DNA of 64,000 nt from assembly GCA_022818135.1 (NCBI GenBank), contig JAFMSR010000017.1, positions 10,947,783 to 11,011,782 on the forward strand. Direction: 5' to 3'. Origin of the DNA: Saxidomus purpurata (lineage: Eukaryota > Mollusca > Bivalvia > Venerida > Veneridae). The translations under genes were made by a program, and so were the position numbers. A model generated the notes under the pieces. The model was given only the letters and a program-made list of their open reading frames with translations, ran no database searches and was not told the DNA's origin. Below, piece after piece: positions 25,501-37,924 of this stretch. How positions within the stretch are numbered: the stretch's first letter is position 1; each line of letters begins with the position of its first letter.

Positions 25501-25819
25501 TGTTTATTAGACGATAACAAAGCTGAAAAGGATGTTATTTTGATTCTACATTTTTCTACACAAACGCTCATTTAAGGTCATGCAGCACAATATGAAGTCA
25601 TGTTTACAGCATATTGGTTGTCACGTTTATGGTTTAATATAACATAATATTTCTACTCTTTGTATATAGAGACAAAATCGTGAGTCATGTTAGAGTTGTG
25701 TTTTTGAGACTTCAAATGGCTCTTTGTTTGCAACAGTTAATGTTCAGAAAGGGCTTTTTACACATGAGCCCAACATGTTAACCAATGTAGGTCTACACAG
25801 CCATTTTGAATCAAAATCA

Positions 25820-26085
25820 AACGTAGGACATCCCCTTGGCTCAATTTTGTACAAGAGGACATTATTCCCTTGGCTCAATTTTGTACAAGAGGACTATTCC
25901 GTAGGCTCAATTTTGCACAAGAGGACATTATCCCCTTAGCTCAATTTTGCACAAGAGGACATTATCCCCTTAGCTTAATTTTGCACAAGAGGACATTATC
26001 CCCCCTTGGCTTAATTTTGCACAAGAAGACATTATCCCCTTGGCTGAATTTTGCACAAGGGGACATTATCCCCCCTTCATAAATT
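25820..26085 (+). repeat. tandem repeat, ~35-bp unit
   Basis: About seven units of 'ggctcaattttgcacaagag' plus 'gacattatcccctt'. Absent from the duplicate block at 38.3 kb, so it expanded or was lost after the duplication. Confidence 0.8.
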
Positions 26086-26389
26086 TGCACATCAGTGGAA
26101 TCTGATTGGTATCTCTGGATACTTTTTACTTGTTCATTATTGTGATAAACAATCTAGATAATTATGTAACACATTAAAGCTGATGTCAATGTTACGTTAC
26201 AGCTCCAGTACATGATATTATATGCCATAGTTTTTCTATGTATAAAAATGTATTTTTGTTTGGTTTTAAATCAACCACCAGTACTTTGTTTTTGAGTTAT
26301 TTTCTAGTCACATACAAAAAGCTGTCTTTCATTTTATCAAATAAGAATTATGAGATTTTTTTTATGATAAGTATATACATGTATATTGT

Positions 26390-28070
26390 AAAACGGTTAA
26401 CTGATATTGTATACAATACTTTAAGCATTTTTGCTTAATTTGTTCTTTCTTAAAATATTTTTTCTTGATTATGTTTAATTATACACATAATGTACTGTTG
26501 GCTTAGAAATGCTTGTACATTTGTATTTCATGTACAGTGAATATACATGTAATGTCTTATCCAGCGCTCTTCAGTACCACTGTCAAAAGCTAGAATTTTA
26601 TTCACCTAAATATTCCAATGCCTTTATCTTCTTTTGTATATTTTGAAAGCATGCAAACCAACTCATATTTGGAGAAGTGTATTCCTTCAATCTCTACACA
26701 TTTAAAACAAGTGATGACAATGTTCATGACAAAAAGAAATAGGTCACATATTGTAGTAAAAATGTCTTGCCCGTCTTCAATTTTTATCAATGCTTACCTT
26801 TTTTCGCTTCTGATCTGTCAGGAAGCTGTTAATTGTTCTTTAATCTAATGAAAGAAACAGTAAAGTTTGTAGGGCATGACAACCCTTCATGTGATATTAC
26901 TGGCAAAGTGTTCATCATTTTAAGAAAGATATTTATTACTGATTGCCAAAGCTAAAATATATAAGTCTGTATCACAGTTTCAACTTTCATTCCTATTGAA
27001 AATAGAAAAAAATGAGTGAAAATCTTTTTTGTCAATCTTAGTCAAAATATTGGGAACCCACCCTTGTAAGTATTTTTCAATTTATATCTTTCAGAAGGAG
27101 AAATTACTCGGAATTTCTCATTATTCAGATGTCTTGAAAGCATTTACTATGTTTTCAGCATCATTCTTGACAATAATTCAATAGGAAAGTTTTGAAGGGT
27201 ATTACATTATATAACTTTAGAAATATACTTGAGACATTGATCATGGAGAGCTATTTACACTTTTCATGTATGAATGGCCAGTGTTATTTTATTTGCATTT
27301 GATATGTAGAGTCAGTTTAAGTTTTAGGTGTTATTGTTAGGTATTTTTTATCTTTTACATGTACGTATATACTCAAATGCAAAACAACTGCATCTTCTAA
27401 AGTTTGTTATCATTTATTATCATACAAAGCACTCAATATTCCTTATCAGGCTGTTTAAAATTACCATGAACTACATTTTGTAATTTATTTATAAAACTGT
27501 TTTCAATTTTTACCAGAATGTTTATGTCTCAGTATCAACAACTATTGTCTATTTCCAGTGAGTATATATAAATTCAGATTTGTTAAATTTGTGCTGTCGT
27601 AAGAAATGCTTTTACAATACTGATCAAGCTGTTGTTTGCATTGTTTTGAATTTGCAGCAAGACACAAACACCTGAAATCTATGGCGAGCTTATTACAAAA
27701 AGCTTGTGTTACCTACATGTGCTTTTATTGTTTTTACATCCACCTCTACTGTTAGAAGCTTTATATACATTATAATTGTCTTAAGGTTTACATTTTGTTT
27801 TGTATTTCATTTTGTATTTGTTTAAACGGCTTCTCTGACATGCTATGAACATTTTATACATGTATTTATGATCTGCTATTGTTTGCTTCATTACTTAAGT
27901 ATTGCTACTGTTTTTTTAAGTGACCATAATTTGTTTTGGATTTTATATCAGCAATAAATGATCATCTAGACTGGTTCCTCTTTTTTTTATTTACTGGTTC
28001 CATCTTTGTTTCCTCACTGCCTTATCTAAGTCCTGATTTCAATAATTGCATCAGAGCAAAGCTTTATGAA
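26390..28070. other. AT-rich sequence without recognised gene
   Basis: No coding frame of note and no repeat ends seen. It has no counterpart in the duplicate block at 38.3 kb. Confidence 0.4.
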
Positions 28071-28079
28071 GTGTTTTAA

Positions 28080-28880
28080 GCTCTACTGGATGAATTACAG
28101 CATAGCTTATGCTATGATGAAACTTACTGATAAGGATCCCTACAATTTGTAGATGTTCCCAATTGTTTTTGGGTCAGTTGGTCAAAGGTCAAGGTCACAG
28201 TGACCTCTGATAACATTTACTTGCTAACACTCTACATGTCACAATTTTCATTCAACTTTTTCAAACTTGCTCAGAAGGTTCCCTGCAACATGTAGATGAT
28301 CCTTATTATTTTGGGGGTCAGTGGGTCACAGGTCAAGGTCACAGTGACCTCCAATAGATTTTCCTTATGCTCTTCAGGTTACAGTTTTCATTCAACTTTT
28401 GTCAAACTTGCTCAGAAGATTCCCTGCAACATGTAGATGACCCCTATTGTGTTTGTGGTAGTAGTTCAAAGGTCAAGGTCACAGTGACCTAAACTTAGAA
28501 AATCTTTTCGCTTAATATCCTGAGATCTATTTGATCCATAATCTTCAAACTTAATAGGATGATTGGTCTTACTGAGTAGATGATCACTATTGCTTTTTGG
28601 GGTCAGGAGGTCAAAGGTCAAGGTCACAGTGACCTGAACTTTGAAAATCTTTTCCACTCAATATATTAAGATCTACATCACCCACAGTCTTCAAACTTCA
28701 TAGGTTGATTGATCTTTCTGTGTAAGTGATCCCTACTGTTTTTGGGTCAGTGGGTCAAGGTTACAGTGAACTCTGTTAGTTTTTCCTTGAAAACGTTGCA
28801 AAAGATTTTCACAAAACTTACTCTGAATAGTCCAGTCAGATCAGTAGAGCGAAACTGGCTCTTTTGGGACTCTTGTTTGG
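28080..28880 (+). repeat. interspersed repeat with four ~142-bp units carrying ERE-like palindromes
   Basis: Units share 'tcaaacttgctcagaag', 'gtagatgatc' and 'aggtcaaggtcacagtgacc'. The end reads 'gcgaaactggctcttttggg'. Palindromes AGGTCACAGTGACCT lie at 28,192, 28,336, 28,476 and 28,621. A truncated and mutated version lies at 38,680-39,240. Confidence 0.75.
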
Positions 28881-29289
28881 TGTCTCACTCTGTGAAACGT
28901 ATTGGAGTCTGGCTTGAAGAAACATATCTGAACCAAATATAGCTGTGTGAAACACTTCTAATATTCAATGCATGAAACCTATTTTTAAATAAGTATGCTG
29001 TTTAAAAATTACCCTTACTCCACTCTATTAAATGCATGCTTACCTTTCTGTATGAAATGCATCTGACCCTTTGTGTTAAACCAACCCTACCTGTATGAAA
29101 TGGTTCTGAGACTGACCTTGCTGTATGAGACCTACCTAAACCTTGCTACATTATTTCTAAGCCTCTGTGAGTGTAACCTTTCCCATCCTCGCTGTATGAA
29201 ATGTATATGTGCCTCACTGTGTGAAACTGGTCCTAGCACTGCCGTATGAAATGTATCTGAGCCTCACTGTGTGAAACTGGTCGTAGCCT

Positions 29290-32200
29290 TGCTGTTTCGG
29301 AAATGTATATGAGCTTCACTTTGTGAAACCTATCCCATCCTCGCTGAAATGTATGTAATACTATGTGAGAATTAGTATGTGAAATCTATCCTAGCCTCGC
29401 TGTTTGAAATGTTTCTGATATTCAGTGTGTGAAACCTATCCAACCCTCGATGTATGAAATGTTTCTGATCTTCAGTGTGTGAAACCTATCCAGCCCACGA
29501 TGTATGAAATGTTTCTGATCTTCAGATCTTCAGTGTGTCAAACCTATCCAGCCCTCGATGTATGAAATATTTCAGATCTTCAGTGTGTGAAACCTATCCA
29601 ACCCTCGATGTATAAAATGTTTCTGATCTTCAGATCTTCAGTGTGTGAAACCTATCCAGCCCTCGTTGTATGAAATATTTCAAATCTCCAGTGTGTGAAA
29701 TCTATCCAACCCTCGCTGTATGAAATGTTTCTGAGCTTCAATGTGTGAAATGTATCTGAGCTTCAGTGTGTTAAACCTATCCAGCCATCGATGTATGAAA
29801 TGTTTCTGATCTTCAGTGTGTGAAATGAATCTGAGCTTCAGTGTGTGAAACCGGTCCAATCCTTGCTGTATGAAATGTTTCTAATCCACAGTGTGTGAAA
29901 TGTATCTGAGCTTCAGTGTGTGAAACCTATCCAATCCTCGATGTATGAAATATTTCTGATCTACAGTGTGTGAAATGTATCTGATCTTCAGTGTGTGAAA
30001 CCTATCCAGCCATCGATGTATGAAATGTTTCTGATCTTCAGTGTGTGAAATGTATCTGAGCTTCAGTGTGTGAAACCGGTCCAATCCTCGCTGTATGAAA
30101 TGTTTCTGATCTACAGTGTATGAAATGTTTCTGATCTTCAGTGTGTGAAACCTATCAAGCCCTCGATGTATGAAATGTATCTGAGCTTCAGTGTGTGAAA
30201 CCTATCCAATCCTCGATGTATGAAATGTATCTGAGCTTCAGTGTGTGAAACCTATCCAATCCTCGCTGTATGAAATGTATCTGAGCTTCAGTGTGTGAAA
30301 CCTATCCAATCCTCGATGTAAGAAATGTATCTGACCTTCAGTGTGTGAAACCTATCCAGCCCTCGATGTATGAAATGTATCTGAGCTTCAGTGTGTGAAA
30401 CCTATCCAATCCTCGATGTATGAAATGTATCTGAGCTTCAGTGTGTGAAAACTATCCAATCCTCGATGTATGAAATGTATCTGAGCTTCAGTGTGTGAAA
30501 CCTATCCAATCCTCGATGTATGAACTGTTTCTTATCTACAGTGTGTGAAATGTATCTGAGCTTCAGTGTGTGAAACCTATCCAATCCTCGATGTATGAAA
30601 TATTTCTGATCTTCAGTGTGTGAAATGTATCTGAGCTTCAGTGTGTGAAACCTATCCAATCCTCGATGTATGAAATATTTCTGATCTTCTGTGTGTGAAA
30701 TATATCTGAGCTTCAGTGTGTGAAAGCGGTCCAATCATCGATGTATGAATTGTATCTGATCTTCAGTGTGTGAAACCTGTCCAATCCTCGATGTATGAAA
30801 TGTTTCTGATCTTCAGTGTGTGACACCGGTCCAATCCTCGATGTATGAAATGTATCTGAGCTTCAGTGTGTGAAACCTATCCAATCCTCGATGCATGAAA
30901 TGTTTCTGATCTTCAATGTGTGAAACTTATCCAATCCTCGATGTATGAAATGTATCTGAGCTTCAGTGTGTGAAACCTATCCAGCCATCGATGTATGAAA
31001 TGTTTCTGATCTTCAGTGTGTGAAATGTATCTGAGCTTCAGTGTGTGAAACCGGTCCAATCCTCGCTGTATGAAATGTTTCTGATCTACAGTGTGTGAAA
31101 TGTATCTGAGCTTCAGTGTGTGAAACCTGTCCAGTCCTCGATGTATGAAATATTTCTGATCTTCAGTGTGTGAAATGTATCAGATTTTCAGTGTGTGAAA
31201 CCTGTCCAATCCTCGATGTATGAAATATTTCTGATCTTCAGTGTGTGAAATGTATCTGAGCTTCAGTGTGTGAAACCGGTCCAATCCTCGCTGTATGAAA
31301 TGTTTCTGATCTTCAGTGTGTGAAACCTATCCAATCCTCGCTGTATGAAATGTTTCTGATCTTCAGTGTGTGAAACCTATCCAATCTTCGATGTATGAAA
31401 TGTTTCTGATCTTCAGTGTGTGAAACCTATCCAGCCCTCGATGTATGAAATGTATCTGAGCTTCAGTGTGTGAAACCTATCCAATCCTCGATGTATGAAA
31501 TGTATCTGAGCTTCAGTGTGTGAAACTTATCCAATCCTCACTGTATGAAATGTATCTGAGCTTCAGTGTGTGAAACCTATCCAATCCTCGATGTATGAAA
31601 TGTTTCTGAGCTTCGGTGTGTGAAACGTATCCAGCCCTCGATGTATGAAATGTATCTGAGCTTCAGTGTGTGAAACCTATCCAATCCTCGATGTATGAAA
31701 TGTATCTGAGCTTCAGTGTGTGAGAACTATCCAATCCTCGATGTATGAAATGTATCTGAGCTTCAGTGTGTGAAACCTATCCAATCCTCGATGTATGAAA
31801 TGTTTCTGATCTACAGTGTGTGAAATGTATCTGATCTTCAGTGTGTGAAACCTGTCCAATCCTCGATGTATGAAATGTATCTGAGCTTCAGTGTGTGAAA
31901 CCTATCCAGCCCTCGATGTATGAAATGTATCTGAGCTTCAGTGTGTGAAACCTATCCAATCCTCGATGTATGAAATGTATCTGAGCTTCAGTGTGTGAAA
32001 ACTATCCAGCCCTCGATGTATGAAATGTATCTGACCTTCAGTGTGTGAAACCTATCCAATCCTCGATGTATGAAATGTATCTGATCTTCAGTGTGTGAAA
32101 CCTATCCAATCCTCGATGTATGAAATGTTTCTGATCTACAGTGTGTGAAATGTATCTGATCTTCAGTGTGTGAAACCTGTCCAATCCTCGATGTATGAAA

Positions 32201-32870
32201 TGTATCTGAGCTTCAGTGTGTGAGAACTATCCAGCCCTCGATGTATGAAATGTATCTGAGCTTCAGTGTGTGAAACCTATCCAATCCTCGATGTATGAAA
32301 TGTATCTGAGCTTCAGTGTGTGAGAACTATCCAGCCCTCGATGTATGAAATGTATCTGACCTTCAGTGTGTGAAACCTATCCAATCCTCGATGTATGAAA
32401 TGTATCTGATCTTCAGTGTGTGAAACCTATCCAATCCTCGATGTATGAAATGTGTCTGAGCTTCAGTGTGTGAAACCTATCCAGCCATCGATGTATGAAA
32501 TGTTTCTGATCTTCAGTGTGTGAAATGTATCTGAGCTTTAGTGTGTGAAACCGGTCCAATCCTCGCTGCATGAAATGTTTCTGATCTACAGTGTGTGAAA
32601 TGTATCTGAGCTTCAGTGTGTGAAACCTATCCAATCCTCGATGTATGAAATGTATCTGAGCTTCAGTGTGTGAAAACCTATCCAATCCTCGATGTATGAA
32701 ATGTTTCTGATCTTCAGTGTGTGAAACCTATCCAATCCTCGATGTATGAAATGTATCTGAGCTTCAGTGTGTGAAACCGGTCCAATCCTCGATGTATGAA
32801 ATGTATTTGAGCTTCAGTGTGTGAAACCTATCCAATCCTCGATGTATGAAATGTACCTGAGCTTTAGCCC
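29290..32870 (+). repeat. 50-bp satellite array (subtype 1)
   Basis: About 70 units of 'cctcgatgtatgaaatgtat' + 'ctgagcttcagtgtgtgaaa' + 'cctatccaat' (50 bp), made of two related ~25-bp halves. Extra half-units (gtgtgaaatgtatctgatcttca) give 75-bp spacing in places. Homogeneous from about 30,130 to 32,870, degenerate from 28,940 to 29,900. The open frames within it (for example LDRFHTLKLRYISHT on the minus strand) are repeat-derived. Confidence 0.92.
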
Positions 32871-32879
32871 AAGCCTGGC

Positions 32880-33720
32880 CGCACCTTATCATCGTGTCGC
32901 GGTTTTATATTTTCAATAAAAAGCCTTTACATGTAACTATGTTATTTGTTTTCATACACTCCATATATATATATGCATCCTTTATACCATATACTGCCAA
33001 TAATGTCATAATGAGCAATCATAGTAGTTTTACAGTAGTTGTATTGTAGTCGGTCAAACGTAGTCTCGTGCTCTACCGATTGAGCTAACCGGGCTGACTA
33101 GAGATAACATATTTTGTTGTTTTTTTGTTTATGGAATTAAAAGGCCGATGGTAATTGTGACCGACCCCAGCATCTCTCCCTTTTAGTTTAAACATATTTT
33201 ATTGCAAAATATACATGTTCATAAGAAAGAACAAATTTACAAAGTTTGCAAAAGGGTTGGGCCACAAGTTCTACCAACATTATAAATTGGCCCTCCCCAA
33301 ACACGATGTATTTACACACAATTGGTGACATATAAATTAACTGTTTAGCAATAAACGTATTTATCATTTTGATATTTGAAATTCAGTATTTTATAAATTA
33401 AAGTATATTTTGAGAAAAATGGTGTAAATAGTTGTTACAAAAAGAAAATGTAAAAAAAATTTTTTGAACATGGTTGAATAGAAAACAAAAACAAAAAATA
33501 GAGAAAAATGAGAAAAAATTAGTTCTTGTCCCTGAGAAACAATGTAATACTTATATGTAGGTTCCCTTGATGCATTTGTGCCTAAATAGGAGATTGTTAT
33601 TAGAAAATGCCACCCTCCATTTATTTGTTCAAAAGATTGTAATTCTTAGTGCCAAAGTAAGAAAGTAGCTACGGCATTTCAATTATGACTGCCTAGATAG
33701 CTATTCCCTTGAAGGGAACT
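32880..33720. other. intergenic, tRNA-like scrap at 33,060-33,105
   Basis: The minus strand at 33,062-33,105 reads GCCCGGTTAGCTCAATCGG then TAGAGCACGAGAC, a good tRNA D-arm / Pol III A-box. No acceptor or T-arm follows, so it is a tRNA fragment or SINE head. The rest is AT-rich with no supported feature. Confidence 0.45.
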
Positions 33721-34240
33721 ATTAGGAGAGATCGCCGTGACGTCACACGGCAATTTTGATAAGATAACAGTTGTGTTTACAATGCTTACGTATCGGAAAG
33801 GAATTTTTATAACTTTTTTGCTATCTGAAGGATTTTTAATATTGAAAAAGTTATGAAATGCTCTTGATACTCATATTTTTACATTAAAATATCTTTTTTG
33901 AAAAAAATACCGTTTTTAATGACACTTGAATTTTCATAACGGCTTGTTGCTGCTATAACCATTTAGGAAAAATGTAAGTTACGCGCTTGCCAATTTTTCA
34001 TTTTGAATCTTAACAAAAATTGAAAATAATGAATAAATTGTATATTTTACTAGCTTTTCAGTGATATAAAACATTTTAAAATATATTTTGTTTTAAAAAA
34101 GTTACGTCCGTAAAAAAGCACTCCTAACAATACAAAAAGCACGGATTACCGACCGCTGCCCATCGCATTGATCTGTTATCAGTAGAAAATATTGCGTAAT
34201 ACATGGTTTTGTTTGCAAACACGACTCTCGGTTGTCGAGA
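33720..34240. repeat. dispersed repeat shared with 10,300 and 12,810-12,960
   Basis: Starts 'aggagagatcgccgtgacgtca', with internal 'cagtagaaaatattgcg' and 'tttgcaaacacgactctcgg'. Related pieces lie upstream of the clavesin gene. No coding frame. Confidence 0.5.
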
Positions 34241-34579
34241 CCTTTTTGGGAAATTTTGATACTTTTGTTGAATGATTGTCCGCCGTTGACCGCCATATTT
34301 GTTTAGTATTGAAAATACATGTATACATGTTTTCCCGTACATTAAATAGTTTAATAAAAAAAAAAATAGAATAATACGCTTGGCTATTAAGATAGAAGAT
34401 CGATAGTTCTTCTCAGATGTGATACCTTTATGAATTGCATATTAATGATTTATAGTTTATCTACTTCATGTCCGAATAAACGAAAAACACCATGTAGAAC
34501 TTTCCTTTATTGTATCGGGTGAGAAACAGAGCACTGGGAACAAATTTCGCTTAGTAATTGAAAATGTTAGATATTGTAT

Positions 34580-34670
34580 TGTATGTTTCTTTTAAACACG
34601 TGTTTCCGGCTTGAGCACGTGCGAACATGCTGAGCTTCTCATCACCTTTCTCGGCGACACATCAATAATT
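34580..34670 (+). promoter_or_regulatory. putative first exon / promoter of zinc-finger gene A
   Basis: Conserved between the two zinc-finger loci (51,490-51,575 in copy B). Contains CACGTG E-boxes (two here), TTTCCGGCTTGAGCACG, and a shared splice donor, ATCAATAATT|GTAAGT here and ATCAATGATT|GTAAGT in B. The shared donor, with the acceptor at 36,366, supports a non-coding first exon. Transcription start unknown. Confidence 0.5.
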
Positions 34671-35059
34671 GTAAGTTTTAGTTATTGAGAATTACTCGAT
34701 AATTGCAATTAAAAAGGATTACTCAAAACTATAAAGCAAAATTGTGAAAGACAGCAGTGGTGTATTCATATTGACGAAATCAGTTGAAGAGTGATCTTCA
34801 ATGGCGTCAGGTATATAAGTGTTGAAGAAAGGTATGTTGCATTATCAGTGATATTGTGAAAATGTTAGGACTACATTCTGTTTTACTATGCATACTGCTA
34901 CTTGTTTTCCCAAAAAATGTAACATAGCCTAATAAAAAATTACAAAATAATACCATTAACACTTTAAGAAGCGTTTAAATACTCGGATGTGATACGCATT
35001 ATGAATCCGCATTTCATTTTTGATAGTTTAGCAGCTACTATGGCAGTTGCTAATCCACG

Positions 35060-35840
35060 AAAAACATTTGGTCAAAAACCATTTCGTTGATACGAGATTT
35101 GGTCAGAAACAGCATTTCGTTGATACGACATTTGGTCAGAATTAACCATGTTCGCTTGATACGACATTTGGTCTAAAAACCAGTTTCCGGCTTGAGCACG
35201 TGCGAACATTCTGGCTTCAAAACACCATTCTCGTTGACACCGAGATTTGGTCAAAAACCATTAGTCGTTGAACGAGATTACGGTCAAAAACCATTTCGAT
35301 TGATAAGAGATTAGGTCAAAAACCATTTAGTAAATGTGATACGAGAGTTGGTCAAAACCATTTCGTTGAACGAGATTTGGTCAAAAGTGATCTTCGATGG
35401 CGTACGAGATATTAGGTTAAGAAAGATTTGCATTGATCAGTGATATTGGTCAAAAAGTATTTGTTGACTACGAGATTCGGTCTTAATATCATTTCGTTGA
35501 TCGACATTTGGTCCAAAAACAAAATGTCGTTGCCAACGAAATTTTAAAAAACCATTTCTTATACGACATTTAAAGCGTTTAAATACCGGAAAACGCAGAA
35601 TAACGTTCATTTTTGTGTCAAGCAGCTACTATGTCAGTTGGTTCCATGACATTTGGTCGAAAACCATTTCGCTGATTTGGTCAAAAACCATTTCGTTGAT
35701 ACGAGATTCGGTCAAACACCATTTCGCCGATGCGACATTTGGTCAAAAACCATTTCGTCGGTACGACATTTGGTCGGATATAACAAATCGCTGATACGGG
35801 ATTCGGTCGATTACGCCATTTAGTCAGACACGACAGAAAA
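35060..35840 (+). repeat. irregular array of ~31-bp units interleaved with leader-like sequence
   Basis: Units resemble 'gatacgacatttggtcaaaa' + 'accatttcgtt'. They are broken up by pieces of the zinc-finger leader region (for example 'ggcttgagcacgtgcgaaca' at 35,188 and 'agtgatcttcgatggcgt' near 35,386). The cognate regular array in copy B is at 51,888-52,330. It lies in the inferred intron 1 of gene A. Confidence 0.7.
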
Positions 35841-36494
35841 TTGAAATTTCACCGAATTACGTCGAATTTCGTCGAAATTCATTATTCCGTATCAAAATGT
35901 TTATAATATGTTAGACAATAAACACTTGCCATATTTTCAGATTACAACAAAGTGTATTCCTTAATAATTGATCTTACTCACATGAAATTTGTTTTTTAGG
36001 TAAACAACTGAGAATGATATTGCCTAAGAATAAGATGTAAAATTAAATTTATAATGTTGAAATATGTTCAAGTATGCTTGATACCTTCTGACGTACCCCC
36101 TAAGCAGATGCACCGCCAACTAGTTGCTTTGTGGTCGATTCAGTTCGTGCTTCATATTATCAGTCAACTCAAAAAGGGTCAGATGATACTTGGCCACCAC
36201 ACTCATATATGCCACCCCTCAAGATGGTTGTTAGTGCGTGGCGTGGTTCATCTGGTAATGTCACGTATTTTAGCACAACTTGTAGTAAGAGGCAGCTGAT
36301 GTTTTGCTGTAGCGACATATGTATAGTAAAGATATGATATACATCTGTAACTATACTGTATTTCAGAAACTGACTCTCACAGACTGATTTCACTACAAAC
36401 GTGCTTATTTTGAAATAGACGAGGCGATATACAGATACTGGAAGAGTCGTTGAGAAAGAAAGTTCAGAAGGAGCAATTGCGGAGAAGCCTCACG

Positions 36495-37664
36495 ATGAGT
36501 TTGAACATCAATTCTGATGAGGGCAATGACTCTGAAAACCAACCAGAACTAAACAAAAAACAGGTCGCAGGAAAAAACCATTCAGAATATGAAAGTGACA
36601 GTGTTGTTAGAAACATTCATAGTTCAGCTAACAGACTGGCTAAAGGAGAGAGAAAATTTAGATGCGATGTTTGTGATCATTTCTATAGCCATAAGAGTGG
36701 TCTGATAAGGCACATGAAGACACACAGAGGAAATCAATGCTTTAGATGTGACAGTTGTGATTATGTATGTTATCTTATAAATGATCTGCGGAAACATACG
36801 AAAATACATACAGGAGAGAACTATTATAAGTGTCATGTTTGTAGATATGCTTGTAAAAGCGGTAGTGCTATGAGGATACATAAGAAAATACATACAGGAG
36901 AGAAACGCTTTCAGTGTGATATATGTGAGTATGCAACCTATAGTAAAAGTAATCTGAAGAAACATGCAAGAGTACACACAGGAGAAAAATGCTTTAAGTG
37001 TAATATATGTGACTTTGCTTGTAGTTGTCAAACATCACTGAAGAGACATATGAACACACATAAAAGAGACAAAAACTTTCAATGTGATATCTGTGAGTAC
37101 GCAGGTAACACAAGCAGAGCCCTAAAAAGACACAAAAGAGAACATACCGGAGAAAACTGCTTTAGGTGTGATTTTTGTAATTATGCAAGTAATAAATTCG
37201 AAATATTGAAGGCACATATGAGAATACATGCAGACGAGAAATGTTTCAAATGTGATGTCTGTAATTATGCATGTAAATGGGCCAGTTCACTTAAAACACA
37301 TATGAGAACACACACAGGGGAAAAGCCCTTCAAATGTGATGTTTGTGTTTATGTCTGTTCCCAAAGCAGTCAATTGAAGACACATATGACAATACACACA
37401 TGTGAGAAACCTTTTAAATGTGATGTTTGTGAGTATGTCTGTTACAATAATAGGGCTTTGAAAAGACACACAAGAGAACATACAGGAGGGAAATGCTTTA
37501 AGTGTGATACTTGTGATTATGCATGCGAAGATATGTCTAAATTGACGGCACATATAAGAAAACACTTGGGAGATAAATGTTTTAAATGTGATGTTTGTGA
37601 TTTTGCATCTTCATGGGAGGGAGCAGTGAGGAAGCATATGAAAAGACACACAGAAGAGAAATGA
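36495..37664 (+). CDS. C2H2 zinc-finger protein, 12 fingers (copy A)
   Basis: Single large 3' exon (acceptor TTTCAG at 36,366), 389 aa from the first ATG at 36,495. The frame is open further 5' to 36,450 but only from a TTG, so I chose the ATG. After about 55 polar residues come twelve consecutive fingers of the form C-x2-C-x12-H-x3-H, joined by TGEK/TGEN-like linkers, ending at the C-terminus. All twelve keep both Cys and both His by eye. No KRAB, BTB or SCAN domain is visible. Probably a nuclear DNA-binding protein; the target is unknown and the gene cannot be named. A partner locus lies at 52.7-53.9 kb on the same strand, and shared upstream and downstream sequence shows they arose by duplication. 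Downstream of the stop lies a relic of a further finger (about 37,700-37,745). Confidence 0.88.
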   Translation: MSLNINSDEGNDSENQPELNKKQVAGKNHSEYESDSVVRNIHSSANRLAKGERKFRCDVCDHFYSHKSGLIRHMKTHRGNQCFRCDSCDYVCYLINDLRKHTKIHTGENYYKCHVCRYACKSGSAMRIHKKIHTGEKRFQCDICEYATYSKSNLKKHARVHTGEKCFKCNICDFACSCQTSLKRHMNTHKRDKNFQCDICEYAGNTSRALKRHKREHTGENCFRCDFCNYASNKFEILKAHMRIHADEKCFKCDVCNYACKWASSLKTHMRTHTGEKPFKCDVCVYVCSQSSQLKTHMTIHTCEKPFKCDVCEYVCYNNRALKRHTREHTGGKCFKCDTCDYACEDMSKLTAHIRKHLGDKCFKCDVCDFASSWEGAVRKHMKRHTEEK

Positions 37665-37924
37665 ATTTTGTGACTGGCGCATACAGACGATGATAAAGTT
37701 ACAGGAGAAAACAGCTTCATAGGTGATGCTTGTGTGATTATGTACTGTATGTAACCACAGCTCAGTGCATTTTTAGAGACATACAAGAGGAAAACATGAA
37801 CAAAGTAATTTGCAACGAATGATGTACATGATTGCAATATTGTAAACAGAAGAATGTCTGAAATAGATGTCTGAGAATATTTTAACTTCTCTCATTTTAT
37901 CAAGAAAGACGTCATACTGACAGA

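Larger units (their letters stand above)
25690..32875 (+). repeat. segmental duplication block, copy 1
   Basis: Collinear with 38,290-41,120. Shared landmarks in the same order: 'acacatgagccca' (25,760 / 38,335), 'gctgatgtcaatgtt' (26,178 / 38,490), 'ttttatcaaataagaattat' and its copy-2 variant (26,330 / 38,640), the AAGGTCAAGG unit (28,190 / 38,955), 'acccttactccactctat' (29,010 / 39,340) and the 50-bp satellite. Copy 1 holds extra material at 25,805-26,085 and about 1.7 kb after 26,380. Confidence 0.8.

Noticed and set aside
29881..32685. Minus-strand frames with repeating DRFHTLKLRYISHT peptides
   Set aside because: They only mirror the 50-bp satellite, with stops scattered by unit variants.
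29290..32870. CRISPR array
   Set aside because: There are no unique spacers; units are contiguous tandem repeats in animal DNA.
33062..33105. Functional tRNA gene on the minus strand
   Set aside because: Only the D-arm/A-box half is convincing; no T-arm or closing acceptor stem follows.
36624..37565. Minus-strand frames opposite the zinc-finger exon
   Set aside because: Shadows of the strongly periodic finger coding sequence on the plus strand; the same holds at 53,035-53,931.
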